From an uncultured Oceanobacillus sp. (GTDB taxonomy: Bacteria > Bacillota > Bacilli > Bacillales > Amphibacillaceae): 28,083 bases of DNA. The notes beneath the pieces are model-generated. The model had not been told where the DNA came from, did no database searches, and saw only the letters and a list, made by a program, of their open reading frames with translations. Numbering within the stretch: position 1 is the stretch's first letter; each line of letters opens with the position of its first letter. Positions 22,175 through 28,083 of the stretch are shown piece after piece. The translations under genes and the position numbers were made by a program. Location: contig CALKWU010000237.1 in assembly GCA_938004015.1 (NCBI GenBank), positions 1 through 28,083 of the forward strand, written 5' to 3'.

Positions 22175-22774
22175 CTATGACAAACCGAACCATTCCAGTA
22201 GAAAAAATTTCACTTTTGGCTTCTTTTCCTCCTCTTCTTCCTCTTCTTGTTCCGTATTCTCTTTGGCCTCGACGGTTGTTCCGAATGAAAAATCGAGGAA
22301 GCAAAGAGGCGGGAAAAGGACGCACCACCAATTGGAGCCGGCGCCTTCACCAATTGTGATTAAAATCGCTTCATACTCACCAGGTGGATAGAGATAATCG
22401 CCATACAATTTCATCGGAAAAGCGATGTTTGTTCCGTAGTCGACCGTAAAGCCGCCGCCATCCTCACCCGCTTCTTCCAAAACATTCCGAACGATTACTT
22501 CGATTTCCGGTAGACGGGATTGGATCAGATTCCGCGCCTCATCGATATCGTCCATATCTTCCACCCAACTGCTGACGACTTCACTCACCCGATCCCGAAC
22601 AAGATGTTTCACGTCTTGATCTTCTTCCGCATCACTGTTGGCAAGTATCCGCAATCGGATCGCTTCATCCGGAATCACTTCATAGTCGAGGGTGGTGTCT
22701 TCTTCGCCCAGCCACCCGGAAAGATTTATCCACAAAAAAATGATGACAAAAGAAAAGAATACTAGTTTTTTCAT
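22175..22774 (-). CDS. spoIIR: Stage II sporulation protein R
   Basis: Secreted forespore signal that triggers SpoIIGA to process pro-sigma-E in the mother cell. The 199 residues have an N-terminal signal or anchor helix (about 1-20), the conserved IRLRILANSD block, YPPGEYEAILITIGEG, and the hallmark NWWCVLFPPLCFLDF. The C-terminus has a glutamate-rich linker (EQEEEEEEEKK) before KVKFFLLEWF. AAGGAG precedes the ATG. A sigma-F-like promoter and a DnaA box lie directly upstream, and another DnaA box lies inside the N-terminal coding part at 22726-22734. Confidence 0.95.
   Translation of the reverse strand: MKKLVFFSFVIIFLWINLSGWLGEEDTTLDYEVIPDEAIRLRILANSDAEEDQDVKHLVRDRVSEVVSSWVEDMDDIDEARNLIQSRLPEIEVIVRNVLEEAGEDGGGFTVDYGTNIAFPMKLYGDYLYPPGEYEAILITIGEGAGSNWWCVLFPPLCFLDFSFGTTVEAKENTEQEEEEEEEKKPKVKFFLLEWFGLS
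22726..22734 (+). promoter_or_regulatory. DnaA box (perfect, inside spoIIR)
   Basis: TTATCCACA within the signal-peptide region of spoIIR. Confidence 0.55.
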
Positions 22775-22798
22775 TTCCGAAACTCCTTTTCCAACGAA

Positions 22799-22807
22799 TT
22801 ATCCACA
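22799..22807 (+). promoter_or_regulatory. DnaA box (perfect) at the spoIIR promoter
   Basis: TTATCCACA. It overlaps the downstream edge of the sigma-F-like -10 and the expected start site. Confidence 0.65.
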
Positions 22808-22835
22808 GTTTGGCCAAGAAAAATGAAATTTAAAC
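22805..22835 (-). promoter_or_regulatory. Sigma-F-like promoter of spoIIR
   Basis: Minus strand GTTTA (22831-22835), 15-nt spacer, GGCCAAACTGT (22805-22815). The latter fits the sigma-F -10 pattern GGNNANANTNT at every fixed position, and the -35 matches GYATA at four of five. The start would be near 22798, about 24 nt before spoIIR, which is sigma-F dependent in B. subtilis. Confidence 0.65.
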
Positions 22836-22852
22836 TAGTATTCTAGTAAAAT

Positions 22853-23716
22853 TTAAACTTTTTCAATTTTTGCGGTGACGATGCGATCTTTCTTGTTGAT
22901 ATCTTGTAAAATGTCCACATCACTGTATGGGAAGGTTTCCATCAACAGCTTTTTCACGGCATTTCCTTGCTCGTGGCCGATTTCAAAAGCAATAAGACCT
23001 CCCGGACGGACGACGCGCTTTGCTTGCCGGATGATTTCTTTATAGGCGGAAAGCCCGTCGTCTCCGGCAAACAGGGCAAGTTCCGGATCAAAATTTTTCA
23101 CCGTGTCGGACAAAACATTTCTTTCCTTCTCCGCAATGTAAGGGGGGTTGGATACGAGGATATCCACAACCATTTCCCGTTCGATGAGCGGTTCGAGGAA
23201 ATTCCCTTGCAAAAACGCAACATCGGCATTCCAAGCAGCAGCATTTTTCTTTGCAACTTGAAGCGCCTCCGCAGAAATGTCAGTGGCAAAAACTTCCGCA
23301 TCTGACCGTTCGAGTTTCAACGTGATCGCAATCACTCCGCTGCCTGTTCCGACGTCGACGATGCGCAAAGGTTTTTTTCGAAAATCAACGCCATGCCGGA
23401 TGACATGCTGGACGAGTTCTTCCGTTTCCGGGCGGGGGATGAGTACATGTTCATCCACCGTGAAACGTCGGCCGTAAAAATATTCGTAACCTGTGAGGTG
23501 CTGCAGCGGCACACCGGTTTCTGCGTGTTTCTCAATATCCGCTTTAAACGCCTCGTAAATGTCGTCGGGAATGTCCTCTTGCATGTTTGCGAAAAAGACC
23601 GCACGGGAAACACCGAGATGGTGCTGGAGGAGAAGCTCGGCCACCCGGCTTTCCCGATTGTTTTTTTCTAAAAAAAGAGAAGCCCATCGGAGGACTTCAT
23701 ATTGCTTTTTCACCAT
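22853..23716 (-). CDS. prmC: Release factor glutamine methyltransferase PrmC
   Basis: Methylates the glutamine of the GGQ motif in RF1 and RF2 using SAM. The 287 residues carry an N-terminal helical domain, the SAM loop VDVGTGSGVIAI (about 120-131) and the substrate motif NPPY at 190-193. The ATG comes one nt after the prfA stop (TAA-G-ATG), so translation is likely coupled; a longer frame to 23755 overlaps prfA and is not preferred. Substrate and modifying enzyme are thus in one operon. Confidence 0.97.
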   Translation of the reverse strand: MVKKQYEVLRWASLFLEKNNRESRVAELLLQHHLGVSRAVFFANMQEDIPDDIYEAFKADIEKHAETGVPLQHLTGYEYFYGRRFTVDEHVLIPRPETEELVQHVIRHGVDFRKKPLRIVDVGTGSGVIAITLKLERSDAEVFATDISAEALQVAKKNAAAWNADVAFLQGNFLEPLIEREMVVDILVSNPPYIAEKERNVLSDTVKNFDPELALFAGDDGLSAYKEIIRQAKRVVRPGGLIAFEIGHEQGNAVKKLLMETFPYSDVDILQDINKKDRIVTAKIEKV

Positions 23717-23717
23717 C

Positions 23718-24788
23718 TTATTCACCGATACTTTCCAATTTTTCCGTTTGTTCATGGAGGATGAGCGCTTCGATGAATTCGTCGAGCTCCCCGTCCAAGA
23801 TTTGATCGAGTTTCTGGATCGTCAGCCCAATCCGGTGATCGGTGACACGGTTTTGCGGAAAGTTGTACGTGCGGATCCGTTCCGAACGGTCCCCCGTACC
23901 GACAGCGGATTTCCTCGTTTCATCATACTCCGCCTGGGCTTCCTGCTGATATTTGTCATAGACTCTGGCACGAAGCACTTTCATCGCTTTTTCCCTGTTT
24001 TTGATTTGCGATTTTTCATCCTGGATGGAAACGACGATGCCTGTCGGTATATGAGTGATACGCACTGCCGACATCGTCGTATTGACGCTTTGACCGCCCG
24101 GACCGCTCGATGCGAACGTGTCGACACGGATATCTTTTTCATGGATTTCCACTTCGACTTCCTCCGCTTCTGGAAGGACGGCCACGGTGGCAGTCGACGT
24201 ATGGATTCTGCCGCCGGATTCAGTTTCCGGTACCCGTTGCACGCGATGGGCGCCATTTTCATACTTGAGGCGGGAATAGACGTCTTTTCCACTGATCATG
24301 AAAATGACCTCTTTATAACCGCCGACACCGGTCGTTTGTGCTTCCATCAATTCGATTTTCCAGCCGCGGTTTTCCGCATAGCGGGTGTACATCCGATACA
24401 AGTCGCCGGCAAATAAAGCCGCCTCATCCCCACCGGCAGCACCACGGATTTCCATGATGACGTTTTTGCCGTCATTCGGATCTTTCGGCAATAAAAGAAT
24501 CTTCATTTTTTCACGCAAATCCTCGAGTTCTGCCTCGAGGTCGTTGATTTCCATTTTCACCATTTCTTCCATTTCACTGTCCAAATCTTCTTCCAACATT
24601 TCCTTGGCATCGGACAGTTCAGAACGTACTTCTTTATATTTGCGGTAAGCTTGGACGACTTCTTCCAAGCCGGCTTGTTCTTTGCCATAATCACGAAGCT
24701 TGTTCGGATCATTGGCAACTTCCGGATCGCTGAGCATTTGCGTCAATTTATCATAGCGATCTTCCAATGCTTGTAAGCGATCGATCAT
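23718..24788 (-). CDS. prfA: Peptide chain release factor 1
   Basis: Terminates translation at UAA and UAG. The 356 residues match Bacillus RF1. The codon-recognition tripeptide is PET at 187-189 (PxT type) and the peptidyl-hydrolysis GGQ is at 231-233. The upstream frame (to 24830) runs through the promoter -10, so the ATG at 24788 with GAGGTG 6 nt upstream is the start. First gene of the prfA-prmC unit. Confidence 0.98.
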   Translation of the reverse strand: MIDRLQALEDRYDKLTQMLSDPEVANDPNKLRDYGKEQAGLEEVVQAYRKYKEVRSELSDAKEMLEEDLDSEMEEMVKMEINDLEAELEDLREKMKILLLPKDPNDGKNVIMEIRGAAGGDEAALFAGDLYRMYTRYAENRGWKIELMEAQTTGVGGYKEVIFMISGKDVYSRLKYENGAHRVQRVPETESGGRIHTSTATVAVLPEAEEVEVEIHEKDIRVDTFASSGPGGQSVNTTMSAVRITHIPTGIVVSIQDEKSQIKNREKAMKVLRARVYDKYQQEAQAEYDETRKSAVGTGDRSERIRTYNFPQNRVTDHRIGLTIQKLDQILDGELDEFIEALILHEQTEKLESIGE

Positions 24789-24818
24789 CACGAACACCTC
24801 TTTTCCATTAACATTATA

Positions 24819-24847
24819 ATTATAGTACACATGGGAAAGCTGGTCAA
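24819..24847 (-). promoter_or_regulatory. Sigma-A promoter of prfA-prmC
   Basis: Minus strand TTGACC (24842-24847), 17-nt spacer, TATAAT (24819-24824). This is a near-consensus promoter with a leader of about 25 nt. Confidence 0.8.
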
Positions 24848-24927
24848 AACGTTGCAGAAATGAGCAGTCGTTTTCTAAATGAGAGGAAGTGGTTCTTCAA
24901 GGGCGGATCTTTTTCTGCATCGTATGA

Positions 24928-24960
24928 AAAAAAGAAAAATAGAGCACATGATATGCTCTA
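24928..24960 (-). terminator. tdk terminator that includes the stop codon
   Basis: TAGAGCA (24954-24960) and TGCTCTA (24940-24946) pair around seven bases and are followed by a long T-rich tract. The first three bases of the stem are the tdk stop codon TAG. Confidence 0.85.
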
Positions 24961-25581
24961 TTTTCCAGTATTCGCCAACTTTTTCGCTTCCAGGCGATTG
25001 GCCGGTTTATTCGGTACTTCATGATGGTGCCGACATCTTGGCTCGTAGGATTCTTGAGCTCCGACGAGGATGACCGGATCGTCGTAGGAAGCAGGTTTCC
25101 CATCAATCAGCCGCTGAGTGCGCGTTGCGGGAGAACCACAAATCGGACAGATGGCATTCAGCTTCGTCACATGGTCTGCCCGAGCCATCAGTTCCGGCAT
25201 CGGCCCAAAAGGCTCGCCGCGGAAATCGGTATCCAATCCGGCGGCAATGACGAGTTTTCCTTTCGCAGCCAATTCATCCACGACATCTGTGATAACTTCA
25301 TCAAAAAATTGCACTTCATCAATCCCGACGACATCCGTTTCGTCATCCACGAAATCAAAAATATCTTCGGCGGCTTTAATAGGACGTGCGGTAATTTTTG
25401 TTCCGTTGTGGGAAACGACAGAGTCTTCATCGTATCGGTTGTCAATCACCGGTTTGAACACACGTATGGACATATTCGCATACGACGCACGGCGAATGCG
25501 ACGGATCAACTCTTCTGATTTTCCGGAAAACATGCTTCCACAAATCACTTCGACCCAGCCTTTTTGCATCATCATGTACAT
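24958..25581 (-). CDS. tdk: Thymidine kinase
   Basis: Phosphorylates thymidine to dTMP in the salvage pathway. The 207 residues contain the P-loop GSMFSGKS at 15-22, the catalytic-glutamate segment DEVQFF, the zinc-type CPICG and CRHHH pairs, and RTQRLIDGKPASYDDPVILVG. AAGGGGTC 7 nt upstream sets the ATG at 25581, with MYMMMQKGW matching the Bacillus N-terminus; a longer frame to 25611 is not preferred. It stands between the rpmE terminator and its own terminator. Confidence 0.97.
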   Translation of the reverse strand: MYMMMQKGWVEVICGSMFSGKSEELIRRIRRASYANMSIRVFKPVIDNRYDEDSVVSHNGTKITARPIKAAEDIFDFVDDETDVVGIDEVQFFDEVITDVVDELAAKGKLVIAAGLDTDFRGEPFGPMPELMARADHVTKLNAICPICGSPATRTQRLIDGKPASYDDPVILVGAQESYEPRCRHHHEVPNKPANRLEAKKLANTGK

Positions 25582-25743
25582 GTCGATTGACCCCTTTTCT
25601 TCCATTTGCAAATAGTATGTACACTAAAGTATTTACCAATCATCGCAGTTTTTTAATCCTTTTTCGGGAAATAATTATCGGTTTCGCAAAAACAATGGAT
25701 ACGGTTGAAACGTTTTTTCCATGATGTTACGGATTCCAGCATG

Positions 25744-25786
25744 CAAAAAGACAGGCAAAGTAGCTTATCGACATTTTGCCTGTCTT
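25744..25786 (-). terminator. Rho-independent terminator of rpmE
   Basis: AAGACAGGCAAA and TTTGCCTGTCTT (25775-25786 with 25748-25759) form a perfect 12-bp stem with a T-run, about 98 nt after the rpmE stop. Confidence 0.85.
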
Positions 25787-25883
25787 CCTCTGTCAAATCA
25801 GCAGCTTTCTGCCGCAATTTTTTCAAAAGCAAGCTGAAGGCAACCGACGCCAACGATTGAGCATCGGAACGACCTCCAGCCAT

Positions 25884-26129
25884 TTATTTAAGATTATATT
25901 TTTTCTTGAACCGGTCCACACGTCCGCCCACACGATCTGCTTTTTGTGTACCTGTGTAAAACGGGTGGGATGCGGAACTGATTTCAACACGAATCAGTGG
26001 ATATGTGTTTCCATCTTCCCATTCGATTGTTTCTTCCGAGTCTTTTGTCGAACCGCTCAAAAATTTGAAACCTGAGCTTGTGTCAAGAAACACAACTTTG
26101 CGGTATTCCGGATGAATATCCTTTTTCAT
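25884..26129 (-). CDS. rpmE2: Ribosomal protein L31, type B (zinc-independent)
   Basis: Large-subunit protein at the central protuberance. The 81 residues begin MKKDIHPEYRKVVFLDTSSG and include TIEWEDGNTYPL, the type B signature; the CxxC zinc knuckle of type A L31 is absent. It occupies the rho-tdk slot, where B. subtilis has the zinc-binding type A protein. AAGGAGTG precedes the ATG at 26129; a longer frame to 26165 is not preferred. Confidence 0.95.
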   Translation of the reverse strand: MKKDIHPEYRKVVFLDTSSGFKFLSGSTKDSEETIEWEDGNTYPLIRVEISSASHPFYTGTQKADRVGGRVDRFKKKYNLK

Positions 26130-26223
26130 TTTTTCCACTCCTTTTTGCCCTGAAGCCTGAAGCATTCAGAGTTATTGTAAGAGTCGTCTAAGAGAAAAAC
26201 CTTATTAAAACTCACATAGAAAG
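26130..26223 (-). other. rpmE 5' leader, possible L31 autoregulatory RNA
   Basis: From the expected start site near 26217 to the ribosome site the leader is about 90 nt and contains CTGAA/TTCAG-type pairing. L31 mRNAs in Firmicutes often have leader structures bound by L31; the fit was not established here. No Zur operator was seen. Confidence 0.3.
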
Positions 26224-26252
26224 ATTATACCAGCACCGGCAACAGTTTGCAA
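26224..26252 (-). promoter_or_regulatory. Sigma-A promoter of rpmE, extended -10
   Basis: Minus strand TTGCAA (26247-26252), 17-nt spacer, TATAAT (26224-26229), with TGG directly before the -10 (extended TGn). Confidence 0.8.
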
Positions 26253-26295
26253 TCATTTTTTTACCTTATCGGCCATGGCAGAAAATGTTTTTTTC

Positions 26296-26336
26296 CGTCG
26301 ATGTTTGGAAATTCATGCTCGGCATGACCTTCCAAC
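26296..26336. other. Two-part hairpin between rho and rpmE
   Basis: TTGGAA-type outer and CATGC/GCATG inner stems make a compact hairpin after rho. No T-run follows on the minus strand, so it is not a standard terminator. Confidence 0.4.
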
Positions 26337-26380
26337 GGTCGATATCTTTTCGACTGATTGCCGATTCTAATCGATGCCCA

Positions 26381-27670
26381 TCAATCTTGGACTTTCATTC
26401 CTTTGCGGACCATTTCTTCTTCGATTTCCGCAAGAAACTCTTCATTCGATTTCGTGCTCTTCAATTTTTTCAGGAAACGTTCATAGAAGTCGTTGGAGTC
26501 TTGCATCGTTCTGCGGATCGTCCACATTTTATCGAGTTGATCTTTATCGACCAACAACTCTTCTTTCCGTGTACCGGAATGCAATATATCGATGGCAGGG
26601 AAAATTCGTCGGTTGGCAAGATTGCGGTCAAGATGCAATTCCATGTTACCTGTCCCTTTGAACTCCTCATAAATGACGTCATCCATCCGTGAGCCTGTAT
26701 CGATGAGGGCAGTCGCCAAAATCGTGAAGCTGCCGCCTTCTTCAATGTTACGGGCGGCTCCGAAAAAGCGTTTCGGACGGTGGAATGCTGCCGGATCGAT
26801 CCCTCCGGAAAGCGTACGTCCGCTCGGTGGAATCACGAGGTTGTAAGCTCGAGCGAGCCTGGTGATACTATCCATCAAGACGACGACATCCCGTTTATGC
26901 TCAACAAGCCGCATCGCCCGTTCCAAAACGAGTTCGGACACACGGATATGGCTTTCCGGCACTTCATCAAAGGTCGAACTGACGACATCCACATCCGGGC
27001 CCACCGAACGTTCGATGTCCGTCACTTCTTCCGGACGCTCGTCGACAAGCAAGATGATGAGTTTCGCTTCAGGATGGTTCGTGGAAATGCTGTTGGCGAT
27101 TTCTTTGATGAGCGTCGTTTTCCCCGCTTTCGGAGGTGCGACGATCAAGCCACGCTGGCCGAAGCCGACCGGCGTCATCAAATCTATAATTCTCGTCGAC
27201 AGTTTGTCCGGATCGGTTTCCAATTTCATGAAACGATCCGGATAAGTGGCGGTAAGCGCCGGAAAATGGACACGTTCTTTGGACGTTTCCGGATCTTCAC
27301 TATTCACCGCATCAACATGAAGAAGCCCGTAGTACCGCTCATTTTCCTTCGGTGGTCGTACTTTTCCGGATACTTTATCCCCGTTGCGGAGATCGAATCT
27401 GCGGATTTGTGACGCTGAAATATAAATGTCTTCTGCGCTCGGTGAGTAGTTAATGGGACGCAAGAAACCGAATCCTTCCGACGGGATGATTTCCAATATC
27501 CCATCCATAAACAGGTAACCGTCTTTTTCCGCTTGTCCTTTCAAAATCGCAAAAATGAGTTCTTTTTTCGTCAGAGTCGCATAATAGGAAATTTTATATT
27601 CCTTTGCGAGCGCATATAATTCTTTCAACGTTAACGTTTCCAATTGAGAAAGAGTATACTGTTCTGCCAT
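26381..27670 (-). CDS. rho: Transcription termination factor Rho
   Basis: Hexameric RNA-dependent helicase that ends transcription. The 429 residues contain the N-terminal helical domain, the RNA-binding OSB fold with GFGFLR at 66-71, the Walker A loop PPKAGKT near 179-185, Walker B VVVLMDSITRLARAYN, and the Q/R-loop region with RTLSGGIDPAA. Full family length for Bacillus. The ATG has only a weak upstream purine site (AGGCGTGAT). Confidence 0.98.
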   Translation of the reverse strand: MAEQYTLSQLETLTLKELYALAKEYKISYYATLTKKELIFAILKGQAEKDGYLFMDGILEIIPSEGFGFLRPINYSPSAEDIYISASQIRRFDLRNGDKVSGKVRPPKENERYYGLLHVDAVNSEDPETSKERVHFPALTATYPDRFMKLETDPDKLSTRIIDLMTPVGFGQRGLIVAPPKAGKTTLIKEIANSISTNHPEAKLIILLVDERPEEVTDIERSVGPDVDVVSSTFDEVPESHIRVSELVLERAMRLVEHKRDVVVLMDSITRLARAYNLVIPPSGRTLSGGIDPAAFHRPKRFFGAARNIEEGGSFTILATALIDTGSRMDDVIYEEFKGTGNMELHLDRNLANRRIFPAIDILHSGTRKEELLVDKDQLDKMWTIRRTMQDSNDFYERFLKKLKSTKSNEEFLAEIEEEMVRKGMKVQD

Positions 27671-27849
27671 AAAATTATCACGCCTATTCTTTTTTCATAC
27701 TAAACTATCGATTACACATATTCCGATTCAAACGTTGAATGGTATTCCTGGAAGAAGTGAAGAGAGTGCAGGAAGTAGGACTGGAAGTATGCGACTGGGA
27801 AGCCTGTTTCAATAGAATTACCAAATTTTCTGTATTGTAAACATCTATT

Positions 27850-27878
27850 ATATTACACGTTTACACAAGAATATTCAA
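27850..27878 (-). promoter_or_regulatory. Candidate sigma-A promoter of rho
   Basis: Minus strand TTGAAT (27873-27878), 17-nt spacer, TAATAT (27850-27855); a TATAAT overlaps at 27847-27852. The leader to rho would be about 170 nt, with room for the autogenous attenuation reported for rho in other bacteria. Confidence 0.35.
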
Positions 27879-28047
27879 TATCATTATGGAAAAAAATAAT
27901 GGAATTTTCTTCTTTGGTTTTAGATGGTGAGAATACGCATCGTGAAAAAGACGGGACAAAACAAAATCCGAACAACAAAATCAGAGTGCATGGCTCCCGC
28001 TCCGGAAATATACTCCGCTTCCACCACTCCGGGTACAAGTGCGACAT

Positions 28048-28080
28048 CTGTGAGAAACTCCCTTTGGTCGTTTCTCACAG
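28048..28080. other. 11-bp perfect palindrome at the window edge
   Basis: CTGTGAGAAAC (28048-28058) and GTTTCTCACAG (28070-28080) are exact complements around 11 bases. No T-run on either side within view, so it could be an operator, an RNA hairpin, or part of a terminator for a gene outside the window. Confidence 0.5.
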
Positions 28081-28083
28081 TGT

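Larger units (their letters stand above)
27671..28083. other. rho upstream region
   Basis: The stretch of 413 nt holds no convincing gene. A 64-codon minus-strand frame (27853-28047) lacks a ribosome site and protein character. A promoter candidate and an 11-bp palindrome are listed separately. Confidence 0.5.

Noticed and set aside
25653..25883. 76-codon minus-strand frame directly after rpmE
   Set aside because: It reads straight through the perfect 12-bp rpmE terminator and has no ribosome site at its ATG. A short real peptide in its first part cannot be fully excluded.
26130..26260. Zur operator upstream of the type B L31 gene
   Set aside because: No CGTAATNATTACG-like palindrome is present near the promoter.
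27853..28047. 64-codon minus-strand frame upstream of rho
   Set aside because: No ribosome site; composition is not protein-like; it overlaps the candidate rho promoter.

Overview
This window comes from an endospore-forming member of the Bacillales. It carries spoIIR, a Bacillus-type nine-gene ATP synthase operon, and the rho-rpmE-tdk-prfA-prmC-spoIIR-ywlC-mntP-ywlE-rpiB-ywlG-glyA-upp-atp-ywzB-ywmB-murA order known from Bacillus subtilis. The long insertion in YwlE, the zinc-free type B L31 at the rho locus and the extra chemotaxis gene make a Planococcaceae-like lineage plausible, but genus cannot be settled from sequence alone. All recognised genes lie on the minus strand, so transcription runs from the right end of the window to the left.

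In transcription order (right to left) the window holds: rho (terminator/anti-terminator ATPase); rpmE (type B L31) with its own strong promoter and terminator; tdk with a terminator fused to its stop codon; prfA-prmC (RF1 and its methyltransferase) behind a near-consensus promoter; spoIIR plus a GNAT-like gene behind a sigma-F-like promoter; ywlC/sua5 (tRNA t6A synthesis); mntP (manganese export) with a long structured leader; ywlE (arginine phosphatase), a chemoreceptor, rpiB; ywlG and glyA; upp; a secreted subtilisin-family protease; the atpIBEFHAGDC operon; then ywzB, ywmB and murA. Most of this is housekeeping.

The unusual material is mostly non-coding. Two intergenic regions (about 10900-11210 and 19277-19463) hold degenerate repeats with a strict 21-bp period. 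Large GGGAC-type hairpins with 32-nt arms sit at 2711-2838 and 13539-13622. Six DnaA-box matches lie between ywlC and the spoIIR promoter; one overlaps the sigma-F-like promoter and two overlap a terminator. In the atp operon, long hairpin-bearing gaps occur just after the high-copy subunits (c, alpha, beta), and the single- or double-copy subunits a, b, gamma and epsilon use non-ATG starts, including a CTG start for atpC. The atp promoter region carries a perfect 11-bp inverted repeat. No phage, IS transposase, CRISPR array, tRNA or rRNA was seen.
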